Positions 6,400-15,181 of a stretch of DNA of 35,637 bases are shown here, piece after piece. The stretch is taken from assembly GCF_014212055.1 (NCBI RefSeq), contig NZ_JACJVO010000004.1, positions 1 to 35,637 of the forward strand, given 5' to 3'. Position 1 is the stretch's first letter. Every line of letters starts with the position of its first letter. The notes beneath the pieces were generated by a model. It searched no databases. It was given only the letters and a program-made list of their open reading frames with translations, and was not told the DNA's origin. The DNA comes from Cohnella zeiphila (lineage in GTDB: Bacteria; Bacillota; Bacilli; Paenibacillales; Paenibacillaceae). A program made the translations under genes and the position numbers.

Positions 6400-8166
6400 T
6401 TAGTCTGCGGGCGGTTCCTCATAGCGCGGAATGGCGATTCGGACGGCGGTGCCCAAATGCCGCACGCTGGTCAATTGGAACTGCAGCCGCTCCCGGTCGT
6501 GCAGCTTGAGCCGATAGTAGACATTCCGAATGCCGATGTGGTCTCCCATCGTATCTTCGTTCTCCAGCGAACGCCGGATGGCCGCCAGCTTCTCCTCCTC
6601 GATTCCGATGCCGTTGTCCCGGACGACGGCCGTCAGCTGCGAACCGGACGCGCGGATGTCCAGCTCGATCCGGCCGCCGTCCTTCAGCGGTTCGATGCCG
6701 TGGATGCTCGCGTTTTCCACGAAGGGCAGGATGGTCATCTTGGGCAGGTAAAGATCGTACGCGGCCTCTTCCACTTCGATCCGGTAGATCAGCTTGTCCC
6801 CGAACCGATACTTCTGAATTTCCAGGAAGCAGTGGATCAGCTCCAGTTCTTCCCGCACGGTCACCCAATCCCGCTCCCACGAGAGCGACTTGCGGAAGAT
6901 CTTGGCCATGTTGCGGATGATCTTCGCCGTCTCCGTCTCCTGCTTCATCAGGCTGCGCATGCGGATCGTCTCCAGCGCGTTGAACAGGAAGTGGGGATTG
7001 ATCTGGCTCTGCAGCGCGTGGAGCTGCGCCCGGTTGCGCTTGATCTCCAGGTCCTTCTTCTGAATGTCGGCCAGGTAGACGTCGTCGATCAGGTTCTTGA
7101 TCTGCAGCGTCATCCGGTTGAATTCGTTGGTCAGCTGTCCGATCTCGTCGCGATACGACTCGCGGTCGATCGTCTCGAAGTGGTGGTTGCGAACCTTCTT
7201 CATATGTTTGAGAATGCGAACGATCCGCACGTTCAAGGAACGGGTGAACCAAAGAATGATCAGGGTCGGGATCACGAGGTTCGGAAGGGCCAGGTACAGG
7301 ACGAAGTTGCGGGAGCGGTAGACGTCCCGAAGCACCTGGTGCTCGGGGAACGCGCCGACGATGCTCCAGCCGCGCAAGTAATTGACGTTGTCGAAGCGCT
7401 GCTCCAGCCGAAGCGCGTCGGTCGGAATTCCGATCGAGGACATGGAGACGTTATGCGACATCCAATCGACGGCCGGGTCGGTCGCGTAGTCCACTTCGCC
7501 GGCCGAGTCGACCAGGTACAGGTTGCCCTGCAGCGTCGTATTCAGGAACACGCTGCTGACGGTGTCGTAGCTGATGTCGATCTTCAGGATTTTCCGGCGC
7601 TGGTTCTGGTATTTGAAGTAGTCCAGCTTGCGGATGACGCTGTACGTGATCTCGTCGCCCTTGTATGTCGCGATCATGTTGCGGACGACGATCGGAGACG
7701 CGGTATCGGAATGGAAAAAGGTCTGGTACCAGCGCTCTTTCTTGACTTCTTCCGTAATCGGGAGCAGGCCTCCGCCTCCGACGATCGTCGGATTGTCGGT
7801 ATAGATGGCGATATCCTGGATCGCCTTGTAGATGGGGGAATACCGGAACAGCGTCGGGCTGACGTTCGCGTAATAGGAGTCGACGTATTCGGTCGCGTCC
7901 CGGTAGCTTTTCTCGATGGCGTCGTTGAGCAGATTGTCCGTATAAAGCACGGAAGAGACGCCGATCGCCACGTCGATCTGGGCCAGGAAGTCGTTGCGGA
8001 CCTGCTCCATGGCCATCGACATGTCGTGCAGCTTCTGCTGTTTGACGTTATGGGTGGTCACCAGGTAAAAAACAAGATTGGTCAGAACGATAGGAATGAA
8101 GACGCAGAGAAGGTAGACAAGGATCATCTTGCCTCTAAGCCGGACGTGATTCAAGCTGACTCGCAT
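6400..8166 (-). CDS. YesM-type sensor histidine kinase
   Basis: This 588-aa membrane kinase has a first membrane helix at about residues 15-37 and a large extracellular sensing region to about 285. A second helix at about 288-308 leads into a HAMP-like linker containing DEIGQLTNEFNRM. The His-kinase domain (PF06580 type) has QSQINPHFLFNALETIR, with the phospho-acceptor histidine at about 392. The ATPase domain shows PFVENASIHGIE and DNGIGI. The second in-frame ATG (8166) is preceded by GGAGGTCC, so it is preferred over the ATG at 8181. The gene starts 15 bp past the stop of the AraC-type regulator, its obvious partner. The binding-protein/permease operon follows. Such pairs usually sense an extracellular oligosaccharide and activate the adjacent importer. 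Confidence 0.93.
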   Translation of the reverse strand: MRVSLNHVRLRGKMILVYLLCVFIPIVLTNLVFYLVTTHNVKQQKLHDMSMAMEQVRNDFLAQIDVAIGVSSVLYTDNLLNDAIEKSYRDATEYVDSYYANVSPTLFRYSPIYKAIQDIAIYTDNPTIVGGGGLLPITEEVKKERWYQTFFHSDTASPIVVRNMIATYKGDEITYSVIRKLDYFKYQNQRRKILKIDISYDTVSSVFLNTTLQGNLYLVDSAGEVDYATDPAVDWMSHNVSMSSIGIPTDALRLEQRFDNVNYLRGWSIVGAFPEHQVLRDVYRSRNFVLYLALPNLVIPTLIILWFTRSLNVRIVRILKHMKKVRNHHFETIDRESYRDEIGQLTNEFNRMTLQIKNLIDDVYLADIQKKDLEIKRNRAQLHALQSQINPHFLFNALETIRMRSLMKQETETAKIIRNMAKIFRKSLSWERDWVTVREELELIHCFLEIQKYRFGDKLIYRIEVEEAAYDLYLPKMTILPFVENASIHGIEPLKDGGRIELDIRASGSQLTAVVRDNGIGIEEEKLAAIRRSLENEDTMGDHIGIRNVYYRLKLHDRERLQFQLTSVRHLGTAVRIAIPRYEEPPAD

Positions 8167-8181
8167 ATGGACCTCCGGCAT

Positions 8182-9768
8182 TCATGTCTTGGCCAGCAGC
8201 TCGTTGCGGTATGCCGTAGGCGTCTTGCCCTCGACTTTCTCGAATTTGCAGACAAAGTAATCGGCGTTGTCGAAGCCGACGCTCCGGGCGATCTCGTAAA
8301 CCCGCAGCTCGGTCTGGCGAAGCAGGCGCTTGGCGTTTTGGATGCGAAGCTGCAGCAGGAAATCGTTGAAGTAGACGCCGTACGTTTTGCGGAACAGTTG
8401 ACCGAGATAGACGGGATTCATGTAAAATTTCGCGGCGATGCTCTTCAGGTTGATATCTTCGCGATAGTGGTTCTCGATGTACTGCTTGATTTTGACGATC
8501 TCGCCTTTCGCATTGTTCTTGCGCAGCCGCGCCGCCAGTTCCGCGCTCTCTTCGACAAAGGCGCGGAACCGCTCCTTCAGGCCGGACAGCGTGACCGGAT
8601 ACTCGCGCCACTGCAGCACGGACTCCAGGGAGCGAAGTTCGGTCTCGTCTCCCTGCAAAGAGCGAACGGCCCCGATGACGCCGAACACGAAGCGGGCGAT
8701 GGCGTTCTGGACCGCTTCCGGCGCATACCGCTTGGTCCGGATCTGCTCGAAGATCCAGTCGACGGCGGCGCTTCGCGAGTCCGGATCTCCCTCCTCCAGC
8801 TGTTCCAGCCGCGCGGCATACTCGGCGGGCTCGAATTCGGCGTAACGCAGCTCCCGCTCCGGAAGGCGGTCGCGTCTCAGCACGCTCCGGTCCGCGAAAG
8901 CGAACTTGTACTGGATCGTCTCGCAGGCGGACAGGTAGGCGTCCCTGAGCGCGCCCAGGCCGGACACGATCTCCCCGATGTAGACCATGACGGGAAGATC
9001 CCACTGACGACGCAAACGGGAGGCCAGCCGCTCGGCTGCCTCCTCCAGGGCATCCGGCGAGTCCGACGGACCGAGCAGCGCCGGAAAGCCCCACACCCCG
9101 GGCCGAACTTCGTGAAGATGGACCGGGTGAGCGGCCGTCTCGAGCCGCTCCGCCGTCCTCGCGATCTCGCCCCGCCAATCGCGCGGCTCCGGCCGATCGT
9201 CCGAAGGCGTCCGGCCCGCTTGCGGCGTCATGCCGTTCGCCTCCACGATGACGTAGCCGTAGCGGCCGCCGCGCTCGAGCCCGAGCAGCTCGGCCAGCGC
9301 CGCGAGCTCCTCTTCGCCCGTCTGATCCTGCAGCAGCCGCTCCAGCGCCTTCCGCTCATAGCCGGCCGAAGCGTCCTTCAGCAGCTTATCCTTCTCGATC
9401 TGGCTCGCCAGCTGCTTCAGCGCCTCGGTCAGCTCATCCTCGTCGATCGGCTTCAGGATGAAGTCCTTCACGCCGAATTTGATCGCCTGCTGGGCGTATT
9501 TGAAATCGCCGTAGCCGCTGACGATAATGAATTTGACGTCCCGGTTCCCGCTGGCCCGGACCGTCCGGATCAGCTCCAGACCGTCCAGGACGGGCATGCG
9601 GATGTCCGTAATGATCAGGTCAGGCTCCCATTCGGCGATCGCGCTCAGCGCTTCTTCCCCGTTGTCCGCTTCCCCGCAAACCCGAAAGCCGCAGCTCTCC
9701 CAATCGATCAAATTGCGAAGTCCCTGTCTGGCGAAGATCTCGTCTTCGACCAGGACGACCTTGTTCAC
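8182..9768 (-). CDS. YesN-type response regulator with AraC DNA-binding domain
   Basis: This 528-aa cytoplasmic regulator has an N-terminal receiver domain (about 1-120). The acidic pocket is E8-D9, the phospho-acceptor is Asp55 (DLIITDIRMP), and the conserved lysine is in FILKPIDEDEL. A central linker of about 280 residues follows. The C-terminal AraC/XylS domain of two helix-turn-helix motifs runs from KIKQYIENHY to the end, with the signature EIARSVGFDNADYFVCKFEK. The GTG at 9768, preceded by AGGAGGGG at 5 nt, is the start; the frame stays open upstream to 9828 without a good ribosome binding site. It lies 82 bp downstream of the GH8 gene and is directly followed by the YesM-type kinase. 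Likely targets are its own operon and the LplA-type importer genes. Confidence 0.94.
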   Translation of the reverse strand: MNKVVLVEDEIFARQGLRNLIDWESCGFRVCGEADNGEEALSAIAEWEPDLIITDIRMPVLDGLELIRTVRASGNRDVKFIIVSGYGDFKYAQQAIKFGVKDFILKPIDEDELTEALKQLASQIEKDKLLKDASAGYERKALERLLQDQTGEEELAALAELLGLERGGRYGYVIVEANGMTPQAGRTPSDDRPEPRDWRGEIARTAERLETAAHPVHLHEVRPGVWGFPALLGPSDSPDALEEAAERLASRLRRQWDLPVMVYIGEIVSGLGALRDAYLSACETIQYKFAFADRSVLRRDRLPERELRYAEFEPAEYAARLEQLEEGDPDSRSAAVDWIFEQIRTKRYAPEAVQNAIARFVFGVIGAVRSLQGDETELRSLESVLQWREYPVTLSGLKERFRAFVEESAELAARLRKNNAKGEIVKIKQYIENHYREDINLKSIAAKFYMNPVYLGQLFRKTYGVYFNDFLLQLRIQNAKRLLRQTELRVYEIARSVGFDNADYFVCKFEKVEGKTPTAYRNELLAKT

Positions 9769-9821
9769 GAGTACCCCTCCTAACGATTCGGTTCGGACGT
9801 AATCCGGTGAAAAAGGCGGCG

Positions 9822-9857
9822 GCGTCATTCGGAAGCGTCATTCGGCGGCGTCATTCG
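9822..9857. repeat. Three 13-bp direct repeats at the end of the GH8 gene
   Basis: GCGTCATTCG recurs at 9822, 9835 and 9848, a 13-bp period. The last copy overlaps the GH8 stop codon, so the unit carries a TGA each time on the minus strand. It looks like a local slippage duplication. Confidence 0.8.
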
Positions 9858-11032
9858 CCGGTGTCTTGCGTCTCCGGCTTCCAGATTCGGTAGCGGCCGC
9901 TCAGCGCGAGCATCGCGAACAGATACAGGCAGTTGTCGTAATAGCGCCGTACCCCGGTGCGCACCGGCGTGTTCCAGAAGCGCCGGACGGTCGCTTCGGC
10001 GGCGGGGCCGGACGCGGCGAGCGAGGCCGCCGCGTTCGTCGCCAGCAGCCCGACCGGGTGCAGCGAGAGCTCGTCGAACGGTTCGCCGGCGATCGTGTAG
10101 CGGCGGTAATCGGCCGGCTCCTTGTCCGCGAAGAACGCCTGAATGCGTTCCGCCGCCTCGCACTGCCAGGGATCGGCGCGGAACCATTCCCAGTCGAGCC
10201 CGAGATTGGCCGCGACCCGGTAGGAGTCGCTGAAAAACTTGCCGTAGCCGCGCTCGTCGTTCGGCGTTCCGTCGTAGAACGCATATTCCGGCGCCAGTCC
10301 TGTCCGGGGATGGCACGATTTGTGCAGGTAGGCCCGGCTGGCGGCTGCCGCTTCTCTCCAGAACGCCCGGTCCGCGGGATCGGCCCACAGCGCGAACAGC
10401 TCGTAGAAGTGCGGCAGATGGTAGGACGGATCCGAAAATTCGCAGTTCGGGATGAACTTGATCAGCTTGTTGTCCGGGTTCCACATCGAATGGCCGTCGC
10501 CGTTCTCGCCTTTGTGCAGGCAATCCCGAAGCAATTGCCGGGCCTGGCGCCCGTAATCCAACGGTTCGGCACCATCGCCCCACCGGTGCGAGGCGAACAG
10601 CAGCGCCATGGCGAAAAACTCTTCCCCGTCGGGAGCCGGCCCGTTCGAACGCCTGGTGCCGTCCGGATCGCACGACCAGGCGAAATAGCCGGCGTTCTCT
10701 CCCTCGGTCATATACATGTACTTGCGCGTCCACCGCCAGATCCGGTCGAACACGTCGCGTCGGTCCAGCTGGACGGCCATCATCATCCCGTAGGACATTC
10801 CTTCGGTCCGGACGTCCAGGTTGCCCGTATCGAGCAGGTACCCCATGTCCGGCTCCGCTTCGTAATAGATTCTCGTCTCCTCGTCCCCTTCGAACAGCTG
10901 ATGCCACGTATCCTCGATTCTCGCCGCGATGTCCGCGTCCGAATAGCCAAGCTCCCGAAAAACGTTGCGATAGGTTCCTGTATAGAACGCTCCCGGCGTT
11001 CCTTCCGTTGCCATGTTTTGTTTCGAGACCAT
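9851..11032 (-). CDS. GH8 reducing-end xylose-releasing exo-oligoxylanase
   Basis: This 393-aa enzyme closely resembles the Bacillus halodurans GH8 Rex enzyme, which removes the reducing-end xylose from short xylo-oligosaccharides (EC 3.2.1.156). Diagnostic blocks are LLDTGNLDVRTEGMSYGMMM (catalytic acid Glu77), GYFAWSCDPDG, GPAPDGEEFF, DNKLIKFIP, SDPSYHLPHFYELF and FFSDSYRVAAN (general base Asp269). Near the end are SLHPVGL and NTPVRTG-RRYYDNCLYLFAMLALSG. There is no signal peptide, so it acts in the cytoplasm on imported oligomers. The length equals that of known Rex enzymes. ATG 11032 has AAAGGGAGA upstream. It lies downstream of the GH52 beta-xylosidase gene, which attacks the other end of the chain. 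A consensus cre site 23 bp upstream points to CcpA repression. Confidence 0.96.
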   Translation of the reverse strand: MVSKQNMATEGTPGAFYTGTYRNVFRELGYSDADIAARIEDTWHQLFEGDEETRIYYEAEPDMGYLLDTGNLDVRTEGMSYGMMMAVQLDRRDVFDRIWRWTRKYMYMTEGENAGYFAWSCDPDGTRRSNGPAPDGEEFFAMALLFASHRWGDGAEPLDYGRQARQLLRDCLHKGENGDGHSMWNPDNKLIKFIPNCEFSDPSYHLPHFYELFALWADPADRAFWREAAAASRAYLHKSCHPRTGLAPEYAFYDGTPNDERGYGKFFSDSYRVAANLGLDWEWFRADPWQCEAAERIQAFFADKEPADYRRYTIAGEPFDELSLHPVGLLATNAAASLAASGPAAEATVRRFWNTPVRTGVRRYYDNCLYLFAMLALSGRYRIWKPETQDTGE

Positions 11033-11054
11033 GGAATTTTTTCTCCCTTTCTAT

Positions 11055-11068
11055 TGTAAACGTTTTCA
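11055..11068. promoter_or_regulatory. cre site (CcpA operator) of the GH8 gene
   Basis: TGTAAACGTTTTCA matches the Bacillus cre consensus TGWAANCGNTNWCA at all positions. It lies just upstream of the GH8 ribosome binding site, where bound CcpA would act as a roadblock to transcription. Confidence 0.75.
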
Positions 11069-11167
11069 AAATTAATGGAAACCATGAGCCTAGCGAATCT
11101 ATTGTAGGCTTCGTTACGCGGACCGAACACCCCAAAAACCTTAGAAAGCACTTTGCAAATTATAGAA

Positions 11168-11207
11168 GGGACGGGGCTCCGCCCTCAGTCGGCGGCGGCC
11201 CGTCCCA
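11168..11207 (-). terminator. Hairpin between GH52 and GH8 genes
   Basis: The minus strand forms GGGACGGG...CCCGTCCC with a GC-rich interior. It is followed by TTCTATAATTT, a poor U tract. It may terminate, or partly terminate, the GH52 transcript. Confidence 0.5.
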
Positions 11208-11215
11208 AATTTTGC

Positions 11216-13339
11216 TCAACCTGCGGCGTTCGGGGAATTCTCGGACAGCCAAAGAATCGCGGTCACGCCTCGGGGGTAATATTTGCTCCCGATAATCTCC
11301 CCGCTTAGAATCTGGTCGCTCCAGCACCAGTACGACAGCTGAGGGTGCGTCAGCCAGGCGACGTGGGCGGCGTCCGCCTCGCGGCCCTCTTCCTCCCACG
11401 GGAGATTCATGATCTCCCGGGCGATGAACTGGCACAGGTAAATTTTGCTCAGCCAGGAATTGTTGCTCGTCGAGGACAGCTTCCACCCGCCGTCTTCGAA
11501 CAGGCACGTTCCTTTCACGAGCACCGTCCGCAGATGCGTGCGCAGCGCGAGCAGGTAATCGGCGAAACGGCCTTCCAGATCGAGCGCCTCCCGGTTGCCG
11601 GTGAAGTAAGGAAAGATCAGCCCTTCGATCGCCGGAATGATGCGCGAGTCGTTGTTCTCCCCGATGACGGCCGGGATGTAGCCGGCTTCGTTCAACGCGG
11701 CGGCCAGCGTCGCCGCGCAGCGGTCCGCCTGAGCGCCCGCCTCTGTCGCGGGCTCGGGCAAGCCCTCGGCGGCGAACAGCTTCTCCAGCGCGACGTAGAC
11801 CGCCCAGCATTTGCCCGCCATATAGATATTGTTGCGGGATTGGCCGAGCGACACGTCGAGGCTGTCGTACGTCGTAATCTCCGCGCCGCCGGCGGTGCGG
11901 CTGCCGTCGAGCCCCATCAAGCCGTTGCGTTCCGCCGGGTCCGGATGATCCCGGTTCAGCATGCTCGCGAAGCCGTCGCGAAGCGCCGGCAGCATGCGCT
12001 CCAGGAAGTCGCGGTCCCCGGTCTGCTCCAGGTAGACGACCGCGCACGCCAGCCAGTTCACCAGTTCCTCGTGGCTCATGTAGGAGAAGCAGCCTTCGAT
12101 GCCGGCGAGCTCGTACGCCGAATGCCGCGGGCGCGAGAACACGTTCGCGACGCCCATATCGTGCGTGAACGCCAGGCCGCCCGGATATTCCCGCGCGTCG
12201 CCGGGGAAGCGCGCCGTGTCCTCGTAGCTGTAGCGCTTGTAGAACCATTCCAGCTCGTTGCGCACGGTCCACGGATTCATCTTCAGCTCGTAGAACAGCT
12301 GGTCCGCCGTCAGATCCAGCGTATTCATCATCCGGTACTCGCCCTCGTTCACGACCCAGACCGGCTCGCCGTCCGCGTCCAGCAGCTGCGTGCTCCCGTA
12401 ATAACTATGGATCGCATGGTTCAGCATGAACGCCTGATCGTCCGACAGCCGTCCCGCCGAGGTCCATGTGTCGGCGGCCGCGCAGGAAGCGGTCAACCGC
12501 CCGAAATTCGCGAGCGCATACTCGGCGACGTCCTCGATCCTCGAGAAGTAACGCGTATAGAAGTAGGTCGTCTCCAGTCCGGACGTCGCGATTCCTTCGC
12601 GGTAGAAGCAAATCGCGAACCGGTACGTTCGCTTCTCGCCCGCCGGCACGTCCATGAGCAGCGCGCCCGTTCCGCCCAGCCCGAACGTTAGATGCTGCGG
12701 ATGCTTCGGCTTCAGGATCCGCTCCATCGAGAATCCGAAGGCGGCCGACGCCTCTTCCCGCGGCGCGGCGATGGCCGTGCGGCTCCCTTGGCCGACGCCC
12801 GTGAACGGCTCCCGGCCCGATTCGCCGAGCATTCTCATCGCGCTGTAGGGGTCTTTGCCTTCGTAGCCGAAAAACGCGCGACGGGCTTGCGTTCCTTCCC
12901 GGTTGTCGACGGTCAGCTCGGCGAATACCGCCGGAACGAGCGCCGCGCGAAGCTCGTCGTCGCCGCCCAGGGCCGGATCCGGGACGGAGCGGACGGGAGA
13001 GTAAATCCGGAACGTCAGATCGCCCGCTTCCCAGAGGTCCTCTCCGGCGCGCAGCGTCCGCCTGATCGTCGACGCCTCGAACGGCACCAGGATGGAATCC
13101 TGCTGTTTACCCTTTTTCTCCACATCATACCGGGCGGCGTCGTCGCTTACGTCTCCGAAGAAAGGGAGTGCCTCGAACCGGTCGCCGCTTCGGGACTGCA
13201 CGCCGATGTAGACGTTCTCGTCGGCAGGCTTGCCGAGCTCCATGCCGAAGCCGCCGGAGCCTCCCCGGAAGCCGAGCGTGAAGCTGGCGAAGGCGCCGAT
13301 CGGCGCGTGGTGCGCGTTGTAAAATATCGAATGGCTCAA
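11216..13339 (-). CDS. xynB: GH52 beta-xylosidase
   Basis: This 707-aa protein is recognisable throughout as a GH52 beta-xylosidase (EC 3.2.1.37), very close in order and length to Geobacillus stearothermophilus XynB2. It opens FYNAHHAPIGAFASFTLGF. The nucleophile block is PVWVVNEGEYRMMNTLDL, with Glu332 equivalent to Glu335 of XynB2. The acid block is GGAEITTYDSLDVSLGQ, with Asp492 equivalent to Asp495. The end holds STSNNSWLSKIYLCQF and GSKYYPRGVTAILWL. There is no signal peptide, so it should hydrolyse imported xylo-oligosaccharides from the non-reducing end in the cytoplasm. The start is TTG 13339 with AGGGG 9 nt upstream. It precedes the GH8 gene and follows the transporter and CE4 genes. 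Confidence 0.96.
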   Translation of the reverse strand: MSHSIFYNAHHAPIGAFASFTLGFRGGSGGFGMELGKPADENVYIGVQSRSGDRFEALPFFGDVSDDAARYDVEKKGKQQDSILVPFEASTIRRTLRAGEDLWEAGDLTFRIYSPVRSVPDPALGGDDELRAALVPAVFAELTVDNREGTQARRAFFGYEGKDPYSAMRMLGESGREPFTGVGQGSRTAIAAPREEASAAFGFSMERILKPKHPQHLTFGLGGTGALLMDVPAGEKRTYRFAICFYREGIATSGLETTYFYTRYFSRIEDVAEYALANFGRLTASCAAADTWTSAGRLSDDQAFMLNHAIHSYYGSTQLLDADGEPVWVVNEGEYRMMNTLDLTADQLFYELKMNPWTVRNELEWFYKRYSYEDTARFPGDAREYPGGLAFTHDMGVANVFSRPRHSAYELAGIEGCFSYMSHEELVNWLACAVVYLEQTGDRDFLERMLPALRDGFASMLNRDHPDPAERNGLMGLDGSRTAGGAEITTYDSLDVSLGQSRNNIYMAGKCWAVYVALEKLFAAEGLPEPATEAGAQADRCAATLAAALNEAGYIPAVIGENNDSRIIPAIEGLIFPYFTGNREALDLEGRFADYLLALRTHLRTVLVKGTCLFEDGGWKLSSTSNNSWLSKIYLCQFIAREIMNLPWEEEGREADAAHVAWLTHPQLSYWCWSDQILSGEIIGSKYYPRGVTAILWLSENSPNAAG

Positions 13340-13356
13340 GTGATGCGTCCCCTCTC

Positions 13357-13370
13357 TGCAACCGTTTTAC
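13357..13370. promoter_or_regulatory. Partial cre-like site ahead of GH52
   Basis: TGCAACCGTTTTAC keeps the TGNAANCG half of the cre consensus but ends AC instead of CA. It lies next to the ribosome binding site of the GH52 gene. The same TGCAACCGTT half-site recurs at about 30650 and 30700. Confidence 0.3.
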
Positions 13371-13557
13371 GTTTATCCTAACACGGCCGTTCGCGAGGGG
13401 GCCATTGACAAATCGGGCGAATATTTACCCAAATCGCGACAGTCGGAGCGGAATCTTCTTCTATGGGAACGGCGGCAGCGGCGTTCCAACCGCTTGATCC
13501 GCGGAATGTGCAAGGGACGCCTCCGACGGCCAACCGTCCGGAAACGCCCCTTCCCGG

Positions 13558-14178
13558 TCAAGCTTGCTCCCCTAGCAATTCGCTAACCGTCACCAGCTCG
13601 TACCCTTGCTCCCGCAGCTCCTTCGCGAGAATGCGCACCGCTTCCACCGTCTGGGACCGGTCGCCGTAACCGTCGTGGAACAGCAGGATGCAGCCCGGCT
13701 TCACGGTTGCCCGGGAAACGGCCGCAATATGCTCGACGCCGGGCATGTCCCAATCTCTCGCCTCGCCGTTGACCGCGCCGATCATCTGGCGGTAGCCGAG
13801 CTCCCCGGCGGCCTCGGCCACCGCTTTGTCGGCATCCAGGTAGGGAGGCCGGAACGTCCGCGGCTCTTCGCCCGTCAGCTCCCCGATCAACCGGTGCGTC
13901 CGGAGCAGCTCGTCGCGAACCTGGCCCGGTTCAAGCCGAGTCAGGTGAGGATGCGAGTACGTATGATTGCCGATCTCGTGCCCTTCCGCGCGAACGGCCG
14001 CCGCCGTCTCCGGACTCTTCTCGAGCTGGCTCCCGATCATGTAGAACGTCGCCTTGCCGCCCGCCTCCCGGAATATCTCCAGAATCTGCGGCGTATACAG
14101 CGGATCGGGACCGTCGTCGAACGTAAACGCGACGGCTCGGCGCGCTGTCTCGACCTCTCTTATCGTCATACCGGACAT
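13558..14178 (-). CDS. CE4 (NodB-type) polysaccharide deacetylase, no signal peptide
   Basis: This 206-aa single-domain protein has all five NodB motifs: TFDDGPD (19-25, metal and base Asp), HTYSHPHL (72-79, metal histidines), RPPY (110-113), DWD (142-144) and LLFHDG (165-170). CE4 enzymes are metal-dependent deacetylases acting on peptidoglycan, chitin or acetylxylan. Nearly all are secreted. This one begins MSGMTIREVETARRAVAF and has no signal or membrane segment, so it should be cytoplasmic. It sits between the xylo-oligosaccharide transporter and the GH52 gene. I infer that it removes acetyl groups from imported acetylated xylo-oligosaccharides; a cell-wall role is the alternative. GAGGAGGG at 6 nt selects ATG 14178 over a longer frame starting at 14244. 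Confidence 0.9.
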   Translation of the reverse strand: MSGMTIREVETARRAVAFTFDDGPDPLYTPQILEIFREAGGKATFYMIGSQLEKSPETAAAVRAEGHEIGNHTYSHPHLTRLEPGQVRDELLRTHRLIGELTGEEPRTFRPPYLDADKAVAEAAGELGYRQMIGAVNGEARDWDMPGVEHIAAVSRATVKPGCILLFHDGYGDRSQTVEAVRILAKELREQGYELVTVSELLGEQA

Positions 14179-14278
14179 GGAAAGCCCTCCTCGAACGTGC
14201 GGCCGCCGCGACGGCGGCCGTTCTCTTCGTATCGTCGCCTCCATTATAAAACATCTGGACGAGCCCGGGCGCTTTTTT

Positions 14279-15145
14279 TCACCCTTTCACGGAACCGGCC
14301 GCGATGCCCTCGACGATCCGGTTGCTTAGCAGGAAGAAGACGATCAGAATCGGCAGGATGCTGATCATGAGCGTCGCGCCGATCGCTCCCCAGTCGCTCA
14401 TGTACTGGCCGACGAAGTTTTGCACGCCGACCGTCAGCGTCTTCAGCTTGTCGGAGCTGATGAACGTGTTGACGAAAATAAACTCGTTCCAGTTGTAGAT
14501 CATGTTGATGATCGCCGCCGTCACCATGACCGAGCCCGTCATCGGAAGCACGATCCTTAGGAACATCCGGTTCACGCCGCAGCCGTCCATGACGGCCGCC
14601 TCCTCGATCTCCCGGGGAAGCGCCATATAGAAGCCGAGCAGGATCATGATCGTGATCGGCAGATTGAACGCGGTATAGGAAAGGATCAGGTTGGCCTGGT
14701 TGTCGATCAGGCCCAGCTTCTGAAACAGGATAAACAGCGGGATAAGCGTCGAATGAACGGGAATCATCATCCCGATCATGAACAGGCCGAGCACCGCCGG
14801 ACGCAGCTTCCAGCGCATCCGCGTCAGCGCGAACGTGACGAAGCTGGCGAGCAGCACGGTGAGGGCGACCGAGGCCGCCGTAATCCAGACGCTGTTGACG
14901 AAGTAGCGCTCGATGTTGCCCTGCGACCAGACGTTCTCGTAATTTTCCCACCGGAGCCGCTTCGGCAGGGCGAACGCCGGCATCGAGAACACTTCCTGGC
15001 TGTTTTTCAAGGAGAAAAACAGCAGCCAGACGAGCGGAAGCACCTGCAGCGCCGCAGCCGCGATCAGAACGAGGTAGAGCGCGCCTCGCCCGGTGCCGGC
15101 GAAGACGGATCGTCCGGACGCGTTCGTCCGGGGACGGGCGGCCAA
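14279..15145 (-). CDS. CUT1 sugar ABC permease, MalG type (XynG-like)
   Basis: This 288-aa membrane protein of the MalG subfamily has its first helix at about 22-45 (LYLVLIAAAALQVLPLVWLL), the segment LPKRLRWENYENVW, and helices across 80-275. The EAA loop is at about 190-209 (IEEAAVMDGCGVNRMFLRIVLP), and the end is ...VEGIAAGSVKG. It forms the transport channel with the MalF-type permease encoded upstream. By position and partners it corresponds to XynG of the Geobacillus xynEFG xylo-oligosaccharide importer. TTG 15145 is given as the start, but GGGAGGAGAG is spaced for an in-frame CTG at 15166, seven codons earlier. Confidence 0.92.
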   Translation of the reverse strand: MAARPRTNASGRSVFAGTGRGALYLVLIAAAALQVLPLVWLLFFSLKNSQEVFSMPAFALPKRLRWENYENVWSQGNIERYFVNSVWITAASVALTVLLASFVTFALTRMRWKLRPAVLGLFMIGMMIPVHSTLIPLFILFQKLGLIDNQANLILSYTAFNLPITIMILLGFYMALPREIEEAAVMDGCGVNRMFLRIVLPMTGSVMVTAAIINMIYNWNEFIFVNTFISSDKLKTLTVGVQNFVGQYMSDWGAIGATLMISILPILIVFFLLSNRIVEGIAAGSVKG

Positions 15146-15181
15146 CGGGGATGTCGATGTCGTCAGTGAACTCTCCTCCCG

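Noticed and set aside
6397..9783. A 1128-codon open frame on the plus strand.
   Set aside because: It lies antisense to the kinase and regulator genes, which have clear domains and ribosome binding sites. GC-rich DNA often leaves such antisense frames open. The peptide is rich in Arg, Asp, His and Val and has no recognisable domain.
11033..11167. A TACAAT -10 box overlapping the cre site of the GH8 gene.
   Set aside because: Transcription from it would start inside the ribosome binding site, and no -35 box is found at the right distance.
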